Assembly: GCA_947496375.1 (NCBI GenBank)
Contig: CANMCY010000019.1
Coordinates: forward strand, 1-41,833
Direction: 5' to 3'
Source: Flavobacteriales bacterium
Lineage (GTDB): Bacteria > Bacteroidota > Bacteroidia > NS11-12g > UBA955
Length of the DNA: 41,833 bases
Part shown: piece after piece, positions 24,255 through 31,310 of the stretch
How the letters are laid out: the number at the start of each line of letters is the position of its first letter
Position numbering within the stretch: position 1 is the first letter of the stretch
Program-made: the position numbers and the translations under genes
The notes under the pieces: generated by a model
Told to the model about the DNA's origin: nothing
The model's database searches: none
The model's input: the letters and a program-made list of their open reading frames with translations, nothing else

Positions 24255-25072
24255 GCATCAATCCTGTCATAATCCTCGTTAAACGGTCTCTGGCAATCCA
24301 GCTCCTACTATTCTCCGCAGCCATGCTGGGGGCACAAACCGAGCCGGTCTTTGTGAAAGGATTGCATGTTGAAACCCTGATTTTGAAGGAAAAATATGTA
24401 ATGAAGGCGGCCGGAACTACCGACAGCGCCCATTGCAATTATGACGTTACTTTTCAGATTTTTAAAGGAAAAGGAAAGCGCAAAAAACTGGCCGCAGGAT
24501 TAAACCAACTGATGCATAGCGCCATAACCACAGACACCGCACATCAGGATTTGCCGCTGGAAAAACGGGTAGAACAAGATGCCAGAGAGTTTAAAGCGGA
24601 ATGGGAACGGTTAAATTCGGACGCCAATGCCAGCTGGACTTTTAACTATACCAAAGAACAAACATTCAAAGCCATCCATTCCAACCGCAGTTTTGTATCG
24701 GTCAAAGATCAGGCATATTACTTTACCGGCGGTGCACACGGTTTTCGGGTTACCATTTACTCCCTCGTAGACAATAAAAATGGCGAAATCGTGGAAGACT
24801 GGCGTAAACTATTCAGTGACACAAGCGCCGTTTTAACATTGGCCGAGCAAATTTTCCGTAAAAATAAAAACATCCCCGACGCAGAACCCACCAACAAAAA
24901 CTGGTTCTGGAACGGACCCTTCTACCTACCCGATAATTTTGCCTACACCGAAAAAGGGATATTATTCTTTTACAATGTGTATGAAATTGCCCCCTACGAG
25001 CAAGGTGAAACCGAACTGCTACTGGACTATGAAACGCTGGGAAAACTACTGCTTAAGCCGGACCGAAAGTGA
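24251..25072 (+). CDS. DUF3298/DUF4163-family secreted protein, first of a tandem pair
   Basis: 273 aa from the ATG at 24251, which overlaps the cdsA stop (ATGA). Signal peptide to about residue 29 (AAMLGAQ). The DUF4163-like N-terminal part (about 30-140) is followed by a DUF3298 part (AYYFTGGAHGFRVTIYSLVD, NFAYTEKGILFFYNVYEIAPYEQG). In Bacillus RsiV this architecture forms the extracytoplasmic sensor of an anti-sigma factor; here there is no membrane or anti-sigma segment, so it would act free in the envelope. It is paralogous to the next gene. Confidence 0.85.
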   Translation: MSINPVIILVKRSLAIQLLLFSAAMLGAQTEPVFVKGLHVETLILKEKYVMKAAGTTDSAHCNYDVTFQIFKGKGKRKKLAAGLNQLMHSAITTDTAHQDLPLEKRVEQDAREFKAEWERLNSDANASWTFNYTKEQTFKAIHSNRSFVSVKDQAYYFTGGAHGFRVTIYSLVDNKNGEIVEDWRKLFSDTSAVLTLAEQIFRKNKNIPDAEPTNKNWFWNGPFYLPDNFAYTEKGILFFYNVYEIAPYEQGETELLLDYETLGKLLLKPDRK

Positions 25073-25866
25073 TAAAAAAGACATTTTGGTTGGTATTGCT
25101 GCTCTTGATTAGCCGGGAGGGCCAAACACAAGGATTGACATACAGCTACGACAGTCTAAACCTAAGGGTTTCGCGAACTGTGCAGCTTGAAGATGGCACT
25201 ACAGATACGGTGAGCTGCAGCAGATATTATCACTTCATTTGGTTTGATGAAACCAATGAAACCGCTAAAAACATTAACAAAATTTTGTATACAGATTTAT
25301 CAGATCAGGATATACAATCTGTAGCGGAATTACAGCAAATATTTAAAAACGATTTCAATGACTGGAAGGAGGAATGGATGGCACAGTTTAGCGCCGAAGA
25401 TACCGCTCCCATTGATTTTTCATTTGGTTTAAACTGGTATGAGGAAATTTTCATCGGTGTTTCACAACAGACTCAATCTACCCTGTGTACATTTCAATCT
25501 GTTGATGGCTTTTACGGAGGTGCACACCCTATAGGTAACAGCCAATATCATGTATTCTCCCTTCCGGAAGTAGTGAGGATAAAGCAATGGTCATCCCTCT
25601 TTAACAACGCTGATACCATGGCAATCATTAAAATGGCTGAAGAAATATTCCGTAAGGAAAAAGGCCTTAAACCATCGGTAAAACTGGATGAGGCTGGATA
25701 TTGGTTTAACGAAAACCGGTTTCACCTTACAGACAACTTCGGGCTTGATGACCAAGGACTGTTTTTCTTATTTAATGCCTATGAAGTGGCTTCCTACGCT
25801 GAAGGTCCCATCTATATTTCCATACCCTACAACAGGATCCGGAAGTATTTAAAAAAACCCCTGTAA
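25069..25866 (+). CDS. DUF3298/DUF4163-family secreted protein, second of a tandem pair
   Basis: 265 aa, beginning at a GTG that overlaps the previous stop (GTGA). Signal peptide to about 20 (REGQTQG). It shares the layout of its neighbour: a GFYGGAHPIGNSQYHVFSL motif, an IAEEIFRK-like helix (MAEEIFRKEKG), and the closing NFGLDDQGLFFLFNAYEVASYAEG. The pair looks like an old tandem duplication, since similarity is confined to motifs. It is the last gene of the CPBP-cdsA operon. Function unknown. Confidence 0.85.
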   Translation: MIKKTFWLVLLLLISREGQTQGLTYSYDSLNLRVSRTVQLEDGTTDTVSCSRYYHFIWFDETNETAKNINKILYTDLSDQDIQSVAELQQIFKNDFNDWKEEWMAQFSAEDTAPIDFSFGLNWYEEIFIGVSQQTQSTLCTFQSVDGFYGGAHPIGNSQYHVFSLPEVVRIKQWSSLFNNADTMAIIKMAEEIFRKEKGLKPSVKLDEAGYWFNENRFHLTDNFGLDDQGLFFLFNAYEVASYAEGPIYISIPYNRIRKYLKKPL

Positions 25867-25896
25867 TTTGATATGCCGAAAATGCGGCACAGTGCT

Positions 25897-25904
25897 TAAT
25901 TTTG
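25897..25904 (+). promoter_or_regulatory. sucA -7 box (TAATTTTG)
   Basis: Exact TAnnTTTG match, 16 nt before the ATG at 25921. It indicates that sucA has its own promoter although it follows the previous operon by only 54 nt. Confidence 0.6.
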
Positions 25905-25920
25905 CGGTTATATTCGCAAT

Positions 25921-28632
25921 ATGAGCCAGCCCGATGATTCCTACCTTCTGAACGCCGACCCATCGGCCATCGATCAATTGTATGAGCAATACCGCGCCGA
26001 CAAAGAAAGCGTTGATTTTGGCTGGCGAAAATTCTTTGAAGGATTCGACATGGGCTCCGGTAAAGCCGAAGCCGGCGGTCCTGTGAGTGAGGATGCCCTG
26101 AAAGAAATTCAGGTGCTGAACCTCATCAATGCCTACAGACAGCGCGGACATCTGTTTGCCAAAACCAACCCCCTGCGCGAGCGCCGCCAATACAGCCCTA
26201 CCCTGGATATTGAAAACTTCGGACTGAGCAAAGCCGATTTGGAAACCGCTTTCAGTGCAGGCGTTGAAGTAGGGCTGGGTCACGCCAAACTCAAAGACAT
26301 TATTGATTTACTCGAGCAAACCTATTGTCAGAGCATAGGGTGTGAGTTTTCATACATCCGCGATCCCCGCCGACGTGGCTGGCTGCAGGAGCGTTTCGAA
26401 AAAACCCGCAACAATCCTGATCTCACAACCGATGAAAAACGCCATTTTCTAAAAAAACTCAATCAGGCAACGGTTTTTGAGAGCTTTATACACACCAAAT
26501 ACATCGGACAAAAACGCTTTTCAGTAGAAGGCCTTGAATGTCTGATTCCCGCACTGGATGCCGTTATTCAATACGGTGCAGGCCTGGGCGTGGAGGAGTT
26601 TGTAATGGGCATGGCCCATCGGGGACGCCTGAATGTGCTGGCCAATGTCTTCAACAAACAATACAGCGCCATTTTTGGCGAATTTGAAGGCAAGGTTTTT
26701 CAAAATGAAGAGGACGAAGACTTTGAAGGCGACGTAAAATACCATTTGGGCTACAGCACCGATGTGCAGACCGCCAGTGGAAAAACCGTACACCTGCGCC
26801 TGGCTGACAATCCCAGCCACCTGGAAGCTGTGAACCCTGTAGTAAAAGGCCTCGCTAGGGCAAAACTTGATACCAAATACGGCAACGACGTAAGTAAAAT
26901 ATGCCCCATCCTGATTCATGGAGATGCCGCCATTGCCGGTCAGGGCATTGTGTATGAAGTGGTGCAGATGAGCGGACTGGAAGCGTATTACGTAGGAGGA
27001 ACCATCCATGTGGTAACCAACAACCAGATTGGCTTTACTACCAATTACAGCGATTCAAGAACCAGCACCTACTGTACTGATGTAGCCAAGGTAACACTTT
27101 GCCCCGTGCTGCACGTGAATGCCGATGATGTGGAAGCCGTGGTGCACGCAGTGAAGCTGGCCATGGCCTACCGCCTGGAATTTAACAGCGATATTTTCAT
27201 CGATTTGCTGGGCTACCGCAAATACGGGCACAATGAGGGCGATGAACCCCGTTTCACGCAGCCCCTGATGTATAAGCTGATTGACAAGCATCCCAATCCA
27301 CGTGAGATTTACAAGAAAAAACTGCTGGAAAGGGGTGAAATCGATGCGGAACTCGCTTCAGAAATGGAGATGCAGTTCAAACAGCTGTTGCAGGAAAAAT
27401 TTGAAGAAGCCAAAGGCGACTTAAAACCCGGTAAAAAGACTGTTAAAGACCGTTGGGATGGTTTCAGACACCCCACAGAAAAGGATTTCAGCAAAGAAGT
27501 TAACACCGGCATAAAAAAGAAGAAACTGCTGGAACTGGGTGATAAAATCACCGCTATACCCGAGGATAATCTGCCCATCAAAAAGGTACAGAATCTATTC
27601 GCAGACCGTAAAAAAATGTTGCAAAACGGCAACCTGGACTGGGCCATGGGAGAACTGCTCGCCTATGCCTCTCTGCTGGACCAGGGCCACCCTGTGCGCA
27701 TTGCCGGTCAGGACGTAGAACGCGGTACTTTCAGCCATAGGCATGCCGTGGTGAAAAAAGAAGACAGCGAACAGGAATTCATTCCGCTGCAGCATATATC
27801 GGAAAAACAGGCCCGTTTTGATGTGTACAACAGCTTGCTGAGTGAATATGCCGCCCTCGGTTTTGAATACGGCTACAGCTCCATGCTGCCGGAAGGCCTC
27901 ACCATCTGGGAAGCGCAATTTGGTGATTTTGCCAATGGCGCACAAATCATGATAGACCAGTTTATTGCCAGTGCAGAAACCAAATGGGGCAAATTCAGCG
28001 GTCTGACCATGCTGCTGCCTCACGGTTATGAAGGACAAGGTCCCGAGCACAGCAGTGCCCGTCCTGAGCGCTATCTGCAGCTTTGTGCCGGCGGCAATAT
28101 GCAGGTGGTTTATCCCAGCACGCCGGCCAACCTGTTTCATGCATTGCGTCGCCAGCTGAACCGCGATTTTCAGGTTCCGTTGATTATCATGAGCCCCAAG
28201 AGTTTGCTCAGACATCCCCTTTGCACCAGCAACCTGGAAGAATTTGAAGGTTCGTTCCATGATATCTACGCCGATACCGAAGTGACTAAAAAAGCCAAAC
28301 GGGTATTGTTCTGCACCGGCAAAATCTACTACGATTTACTGCAGGCCAGAAAAGAACGTAACATCAAGGATGTGGCCATTGTGCGTATAGAACAGCTATA
28401 TCCGCTGCCCGAATGGAAACTGCAGGAGATCTTCAAACAGTATAAAGGTGCCGAATTCTGCTGGGTGCAGGAAGAGCCCCGGAATCAGGGATACTGGTTC
28501 CACCTGATGCGCTACGACTGGCCTGTTCAGCTTAAATACATTGGCCGTGGAAACAGCGCAAGCCCTGCCACCGGTTACAAAAAGGTGCACGACAAAGAGC
28601 AGGCCGACATCATTGCGATGGCGCTGGCCTGA
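25921..28632 (+). CDS. sucA: 2-oxoglutarate dehydrogenase E1 component
   Basis: 903 aa, thiamine-diphosphate-dependent decarboxylation of 2-oxoglutarate in the TCA cycle. The N-terminal E1 segment is YEQYRADKESVDFGWRKFFEG. The ThDP/Mg region is around 333 (HGDAAIAGQG...NNQIGFTT), with GHNEGDEPRF at about 436. The transketolase-like pyrimidine domain has ERGTFSHRHAVV, and EGQGPEHSSARPERY is at about 703. The C-terminal domain has RIEQLYPLP and WVQEEPRNQGYW. No sucB (E2) follows: the next gene converges with 3 nt between stops, so the E2 subunit is encoded elsewhere. Confidence 0.97.
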   Translation: MSQPDDSYLLNADPSAIDQLYEQYRADKESVDFGWRKFFEGFDMGSGKAEAGGPVSEDALKEIQVLNLINAYRQRGHLFAKTNPLRERRQYSPTLDIENFGLSKADLETAFSAGVEVGLGHAKLKDIIDLLEQTYCQSIGCEFSYIRDPRRRGWLQERFEKTRNNPDLTTDEKRHFLKKLNQATVFESFIHTKYIGQKRFSVEGLECLIPALDAVIQYGAGLGVEEFVMGMAHRGRLNVLANVFNKQYSAIFGEFEGKVFQNEEDEDFEGDVKYHLGYSTDVQTASGKTVHLRLADNPSHLEAVNPVVKGLARAKLDTKYGNDVSKICPILIHGDAAIAGQGIVYEVVQMSGLEAYYVGGTIHVVTNNQIGFTTNYSDSRTSTYCTDVAKVTLCPVLHVNADDVEAVVHAVKLAMAYRLEFNSDIFIDLLGYRKYGHNEGDEPRFTQPLMYKLIDKHPNPREIYKKKLLERGEIDAELASEMEMQFKQLLQEKFEEAKGDLKPGKKTVKDRWDGFRHPTEKDFSKEVNTGIKKKKLLELGDKITAIPEDNLPIKKVQNLFADRKKMLQNGNLDWAMGELLAYASLLDQGHPVRIAGQDVERGTFSHRHAVVKKEDSEQEFIPLQHISEKQARFDVYNSLLSEYAALGFEYGYSSMLPEGLTIWEAQFGDFANGAQIMIDQFIASAETKWGKFSGLTMLLPHGYEGQGPEHSSARPERYLQLCAGGNMQVVYPSTPANLFHALRRQLNRDFQVPLIIMSPKSLLRHPLCTSNLEEFEGSFHDIYADTEVTKKAKRVLFCTGKIYYDLLQARKERNIKDVAIVRIEQLYPLPEWKLQEIFKQYKGAEFCWVQEEPRNQGYWFHLMRYDWPVQLKYIGRGNSASPATGYKKVHDKEQADIIAMALA

Positions 28633-28635
28633 TGC

Positions 28636-29502
28636 TTATTTAAACGATAATTTTATATGGCCCAGCTGTAAACCGGCCCAGCCCGCCTGACTCACAATTA
28701 CCGGACTGTTTTTCTTGTTGACCGCATTTATTGGCGCCTCCAGGAACGTGTGGGTATGTCCACCCAAAATCACATCAATCCCGTGGGTTTCAGCAGCCAG
28801 CCTGCGGTCACTGATCTGATTTCCGGGATATTCAAAACCCACGTGGGAAAGCACAACGACCACATCACATTTCTCTTTATTCCTGAGTATATCCACCTGT
28901 TCCTGAACCGATTTTACAGGATCCTTGTAGACGACACCCCGACACAGGTCTGCAGGTATCAGTCCTTCCGGATTCACCCCCACACCGGTAATTCCAATTT
29001 TTAATCGTCCTTTTTTAACCAGATGCCGAGGTTGAATCAGGGTGTTGAGAGGCGTATTCACCAGCCCGTAATTACAGTTAACAAAGCCGAATCGGGCATG
29101 GTTGCGAATCAATCCGGCAAGGTGCTCCATTCCCATGTCAAAATCATGATTGCCCAGGGTGGTGGCTTCGTAACCTGCCATATTCATCCACTTGTATTCA
29201 GGCACACCGCCAAATCGATTGAAATATGGGGTTCCCTGAAATACATCCCCGCAATCCAACAAAAGACAATGCTCGTTTTTACTGCGGGCCTCATCCATCA
29301 GGGTTTTCAGGCGGGCTATACCTCCCTGACCTGCATATTTAGGATGGTTATCGGGAAAGGAATCCAATCGACTGTGAAAATCATTGGTATGCAAAATCAT
29401 CAACGACTGCTCGGCACGCGCAGCCCAGAGTTCATCCGGAGTAAGCAACGCCCCACCGGCCAATATCGCGCTATTTCTTAGGAACTGCCGCCTCGTTGGC
29501 AT
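28636..29502 (-). CDS. 5'-nucleotidase metallophosphatase domain protein (Tat-exported)
   Basis: About 288 aa from the ATG at 29502 (MPTRRQFLRNS), a twin-arginine signal with RRQFLR. The calcineurin-like metal ligands of the UshA N-terminal domain are all visible: HTNDFHSR, LDCGDVFQGTP, TLGNHDFDMG, VVVLSHVGFE and GGHTHTF. The C-terminal substrate-binding domain of UshA is missing from this protein and is encoded by the overlapping upstream gene. It presumably dephosphorylates nucleotides in the periplasm. A longer frame to 29568 would place the Tat motif internally and is rejected. Confidence 0.9.
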   Translation of the reverse strand: MPTRRQFLRNSAILAGGALLTPDELWAARAEQSLMILHTNDFHSRLDSFPDNHPKYAGQGGIARLKTLMDEARSKNEHCLLLDCGDVFQGTPYFNRFGGVPEYKWMNMAGYEATTLGNHDFDMGMEHLAGLIRNHARFGFVNCNYGLVNTPLNTLIQPRHLVKKGRLKIGITGVGVNPEGLIPADLCRGVVYKDPVKSVQEQVDILRNKEKCDVVVVLSHVGFEYPGNQISDRRLAAETHGIDVILGGHTHTFLEAPINAVNKKNSPVIVSQAGWAGLQLGHIKLSFK

Positions 29503-30238
29503 ATACAATCCTCCTTTCTGTTCTTTTCTGTACCACACCCAATTTTGCGGTTTCGTGCTGTATGCCAACTGTCAGGGCCCTGCGCACCGATATTCCGGTG
29601 TACACAATATCCAATGGTTTGTTAAACATGGCGAATCCGTCTCCACCCAGCGCAAGATAATCGGACGTAGCAACCCAATAATCCCGCCGACTGTCGAAGC
29701 GCCGCTCACCCAAAATGGCAGTGTAATTTGGCTTCTCATCCACTTCCAGTTTCAGCCCTGATATCGGATCGCCTCCCCGCTTCAAAACATGCCGGAAAAG
29801 ACTGTCCATGGCCATTCCCGATAACTTAACCACCACCACATTGTTTTCAAAGGGCATTACCTCATACATATTGCCCATGGTGATGGTGCCTGAAGGCAAT
29901 GCCGTACGCAATCCTCCCAGGTTTAAAACCGACAAATCTGCATGCATACCGGTGTTGGCAAACAGCACCGAATCGCCTGTGCGCAAAACGAGATCGGCAC
30001 ACAAACTTCCCAGGTTTGATGAGGGCCTTTCCGCGAAGTACCCGGTATCCGTTTTACCCACAAGACCTGAAGTAAATACCGTAAGTGAATCTCTGTATGG
30101 TTTCAGATAGCTTAACATGGCTGAGTCCTGAGCAATTTTGGCTGAAACCGATACCGCTGGAAAGTAATAATAATTAACGTTGCGCACCCCGCAGGAAGCT
30201 GCCGCTAACATGATTAATCCCAACAGATGAAATCGCAT
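29471..30238 (-). CDS. 5'-nucleotidase C-terminal domain lipoprotein
   Basis: 255 aa. The lipoprotein signal ends LAAASC (Cys16). The body is the UshA C-terminal domain: RPSSNLGSLCADLVL, VLNLGGLRTALPSGTITMGNMYEVMPFENNVVVVKLSG in order, and the adenine-stacking region YWVATSDYLALGGDGFAMF. It specifies nucleotide binding but has no metal site, so it should need the metallophosphatase encoded just downstream, whose start it overlaps by 32 nt. Each half carries its own export signal (lipoprotein versus Tat). A TTAATTTG box lies 5 nt before the ATG. Confidence 0.9.
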   Translation of the reverse strand: MRFHLLGLIMLAAASCGVRNVNYYYFPAVSVSAKIAQDSAMLSYLKPYRDSLTVFTSGLVGKTDTGYFAERPSSNLGSLCADLVLRTGDSVLFANTGMHADLSVLNLGGLRTALPSGTITMGNMYEVMPFENNVVVVKLSGMAMDSLFRHVLKRGGDPISGLKLEVDEKPNYTAILGERRFDSRRDYWVATSDYLALGGDGFAMFNKPLDIVYTGISVRRALTVGIQHETAKLGVVQKRTERRIVYANEAAVPKK

Positions 30239-30243
30239 GACCG

Positions 30244-30324
30244 CAAATTAACAAGAATTAGACGCTTTGTGCGAAAAATGAACCCAAGTCTTAGCAATTT
30301 CATAATATAAATATACGAAATTTG
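30244..30324. promoter_or_regulatory. Divergent promoters between nucleotidase and nuclease operons
   Basis: On the minus strand TTAATTTG (30251-30244) precedes the 30238 ATG by 5 nt. On the plus strand GAAATTTG (30317-30324) precedes the 30339 ATG by 14 nt. Each matches the TAnnTTTG box at 7 of 8 positions. The shared 100-nt gap would allow joint control, for example by phosphate; I see no obvious Pho-box-like direct repeat. Confidence 0.4.
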
Positions 30325-30338
30325 CGTAACAATTCCCA

Positions 30339-31310
30339 ATGAAAAACACCCTTTTCGCCCTTATTGGCCTGCTAACAACCCTTGGAGTGCAGGCACAATG
30401 CAATGAACTGTTCATTTCCGAGTATGTGGAAGGAACCCGCAATAACAAAGCTTTGGAAATTTACAATCCGGGGAACAGCCCGATTGATTTGAGCAAATAC
30501 CGCGTTACCCGCTGGCAAAATGGCTCTGCTGTTTGGGGCAGCCAGTATAGCGATATTTTAACCGGTACCATTGGTGCAAATGAAGTAAAAGTGCTGATTA
30601 TTGACAGAAGAGACACAACCCAAACGGGAACAGATACTCCGGTAACCTATAATCTGCGTTCTAAAGGCGACTTATTCCTATCCAAAGACTACAACACTTC
30701 TTTCTCCATGAGTTTTAATGGGGATGATGCCCTGAGTCTGGATAAACTGAATCCGGCCAATAGCCAGTGGATACCCGTTGACATTTTTGGTAAAATCGGA
30801 CAGCAACCCCAATTGCCTTCAAACCCAAGCCGCACCATTGGCTGGAGTGATTCATTCCCTTACAATACGGGCCTGGGATTATGGTGCACCATTGACAAAA
30901 CCCTGATCCGCAAAAGCAGCATAAAACAGGGCGTAACCTCCAATCCTGCCAACTTTAACCCCAAAAAAGAATGGTCAGTGTATCCTGTCAACACCTTCGA
31001 TTCCCTGCGCACCCACATTTGTGATTGCAATAAGTTCGCTGCCTCGGTTGAAAAACTGACTACCAAAACCCTGCAAATCTTCCCAAATCCGGGTTCAACC
31101 ATGATCAATGCCTTTGTCGATGCGGATATAACCCGCATTTACGCCATAGATGCAACCGGAAGAAAAATCGAACTCAACGCCGAAATGCAACACCCCAATG
31201 GTTTTGCCATTGCAAACATCAATACCACCACTTTAAGTGCCGGTATTTATCATTTGCAGGCCATTACAGCCAATAATACAACCTACACCACACGGTTCAT
31301 CAAACAATGA
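30339..31310 (+). CDS. Secreted lamin-tail-domain protein with T9SS type A sorting domain
   Basis: 323 aa. Signal peptide 1-20 (GVQAQ). Residues 21-155 are a lamin-tail domain (LFISEYVEGTRNNKALEIYNP, SFNGDDALSL, VDIFGKIG). This variant is the one found at the front of extracellular nucleases such as ExeM-type enzymes (family knowledge, from memory). About 240-323 is a type A sorting domain (LQIFPNPGSTMIN, RIYAIDATGRKIE, LSAGIYHLQAI). There is no nuclease domain of its own, so it may dock a nuclease or DNA to the surface. It is the first gene of the operon with the TonB receptor (ATGA overlap) and endonuclease I. Confidence 0.88.
   Translation: MKNTLFALIGLLTTLGVQAQCNELFISEYVEGTRNNKALEIYNPGNSPIDLSKYRVTRWQNGSAVWGSQYSDILTGTIGANEVKVLIIDRRDTTQTGTDTPVTYNLRSKGDLFLSKDYNTSFSMSFNGDDALSLDKLNPANSQWIPVDIFGKIGQQPQLPSNPSRTIGWSDSFPYNTGLGLWCTIDKTLIRKSSIKQGVTSNPANFNPKKEWSVYPVNTFDSLRTHICDCNKFAASVEKLTTKTLQIFPNPGSTMINAFVDADITRIYAIDATGRKIELNAEMQHPNGFAIANINTTTLSAGIYHLQAITANNTTYTTRFIKQ

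Noticed and set aside
27595-28260. 221-codon minus-strand frame opposite sucA
   Set aside because: Composition-driven shadow; sucA is complete and conserved across this stretch.
28636-30238. Frameshifted single 5'-nucleotidase pseudogene
   Set aside because: Domain order is reversed relative to UshA and each half has its own start and export signal, so a frameshift cannot explain it.
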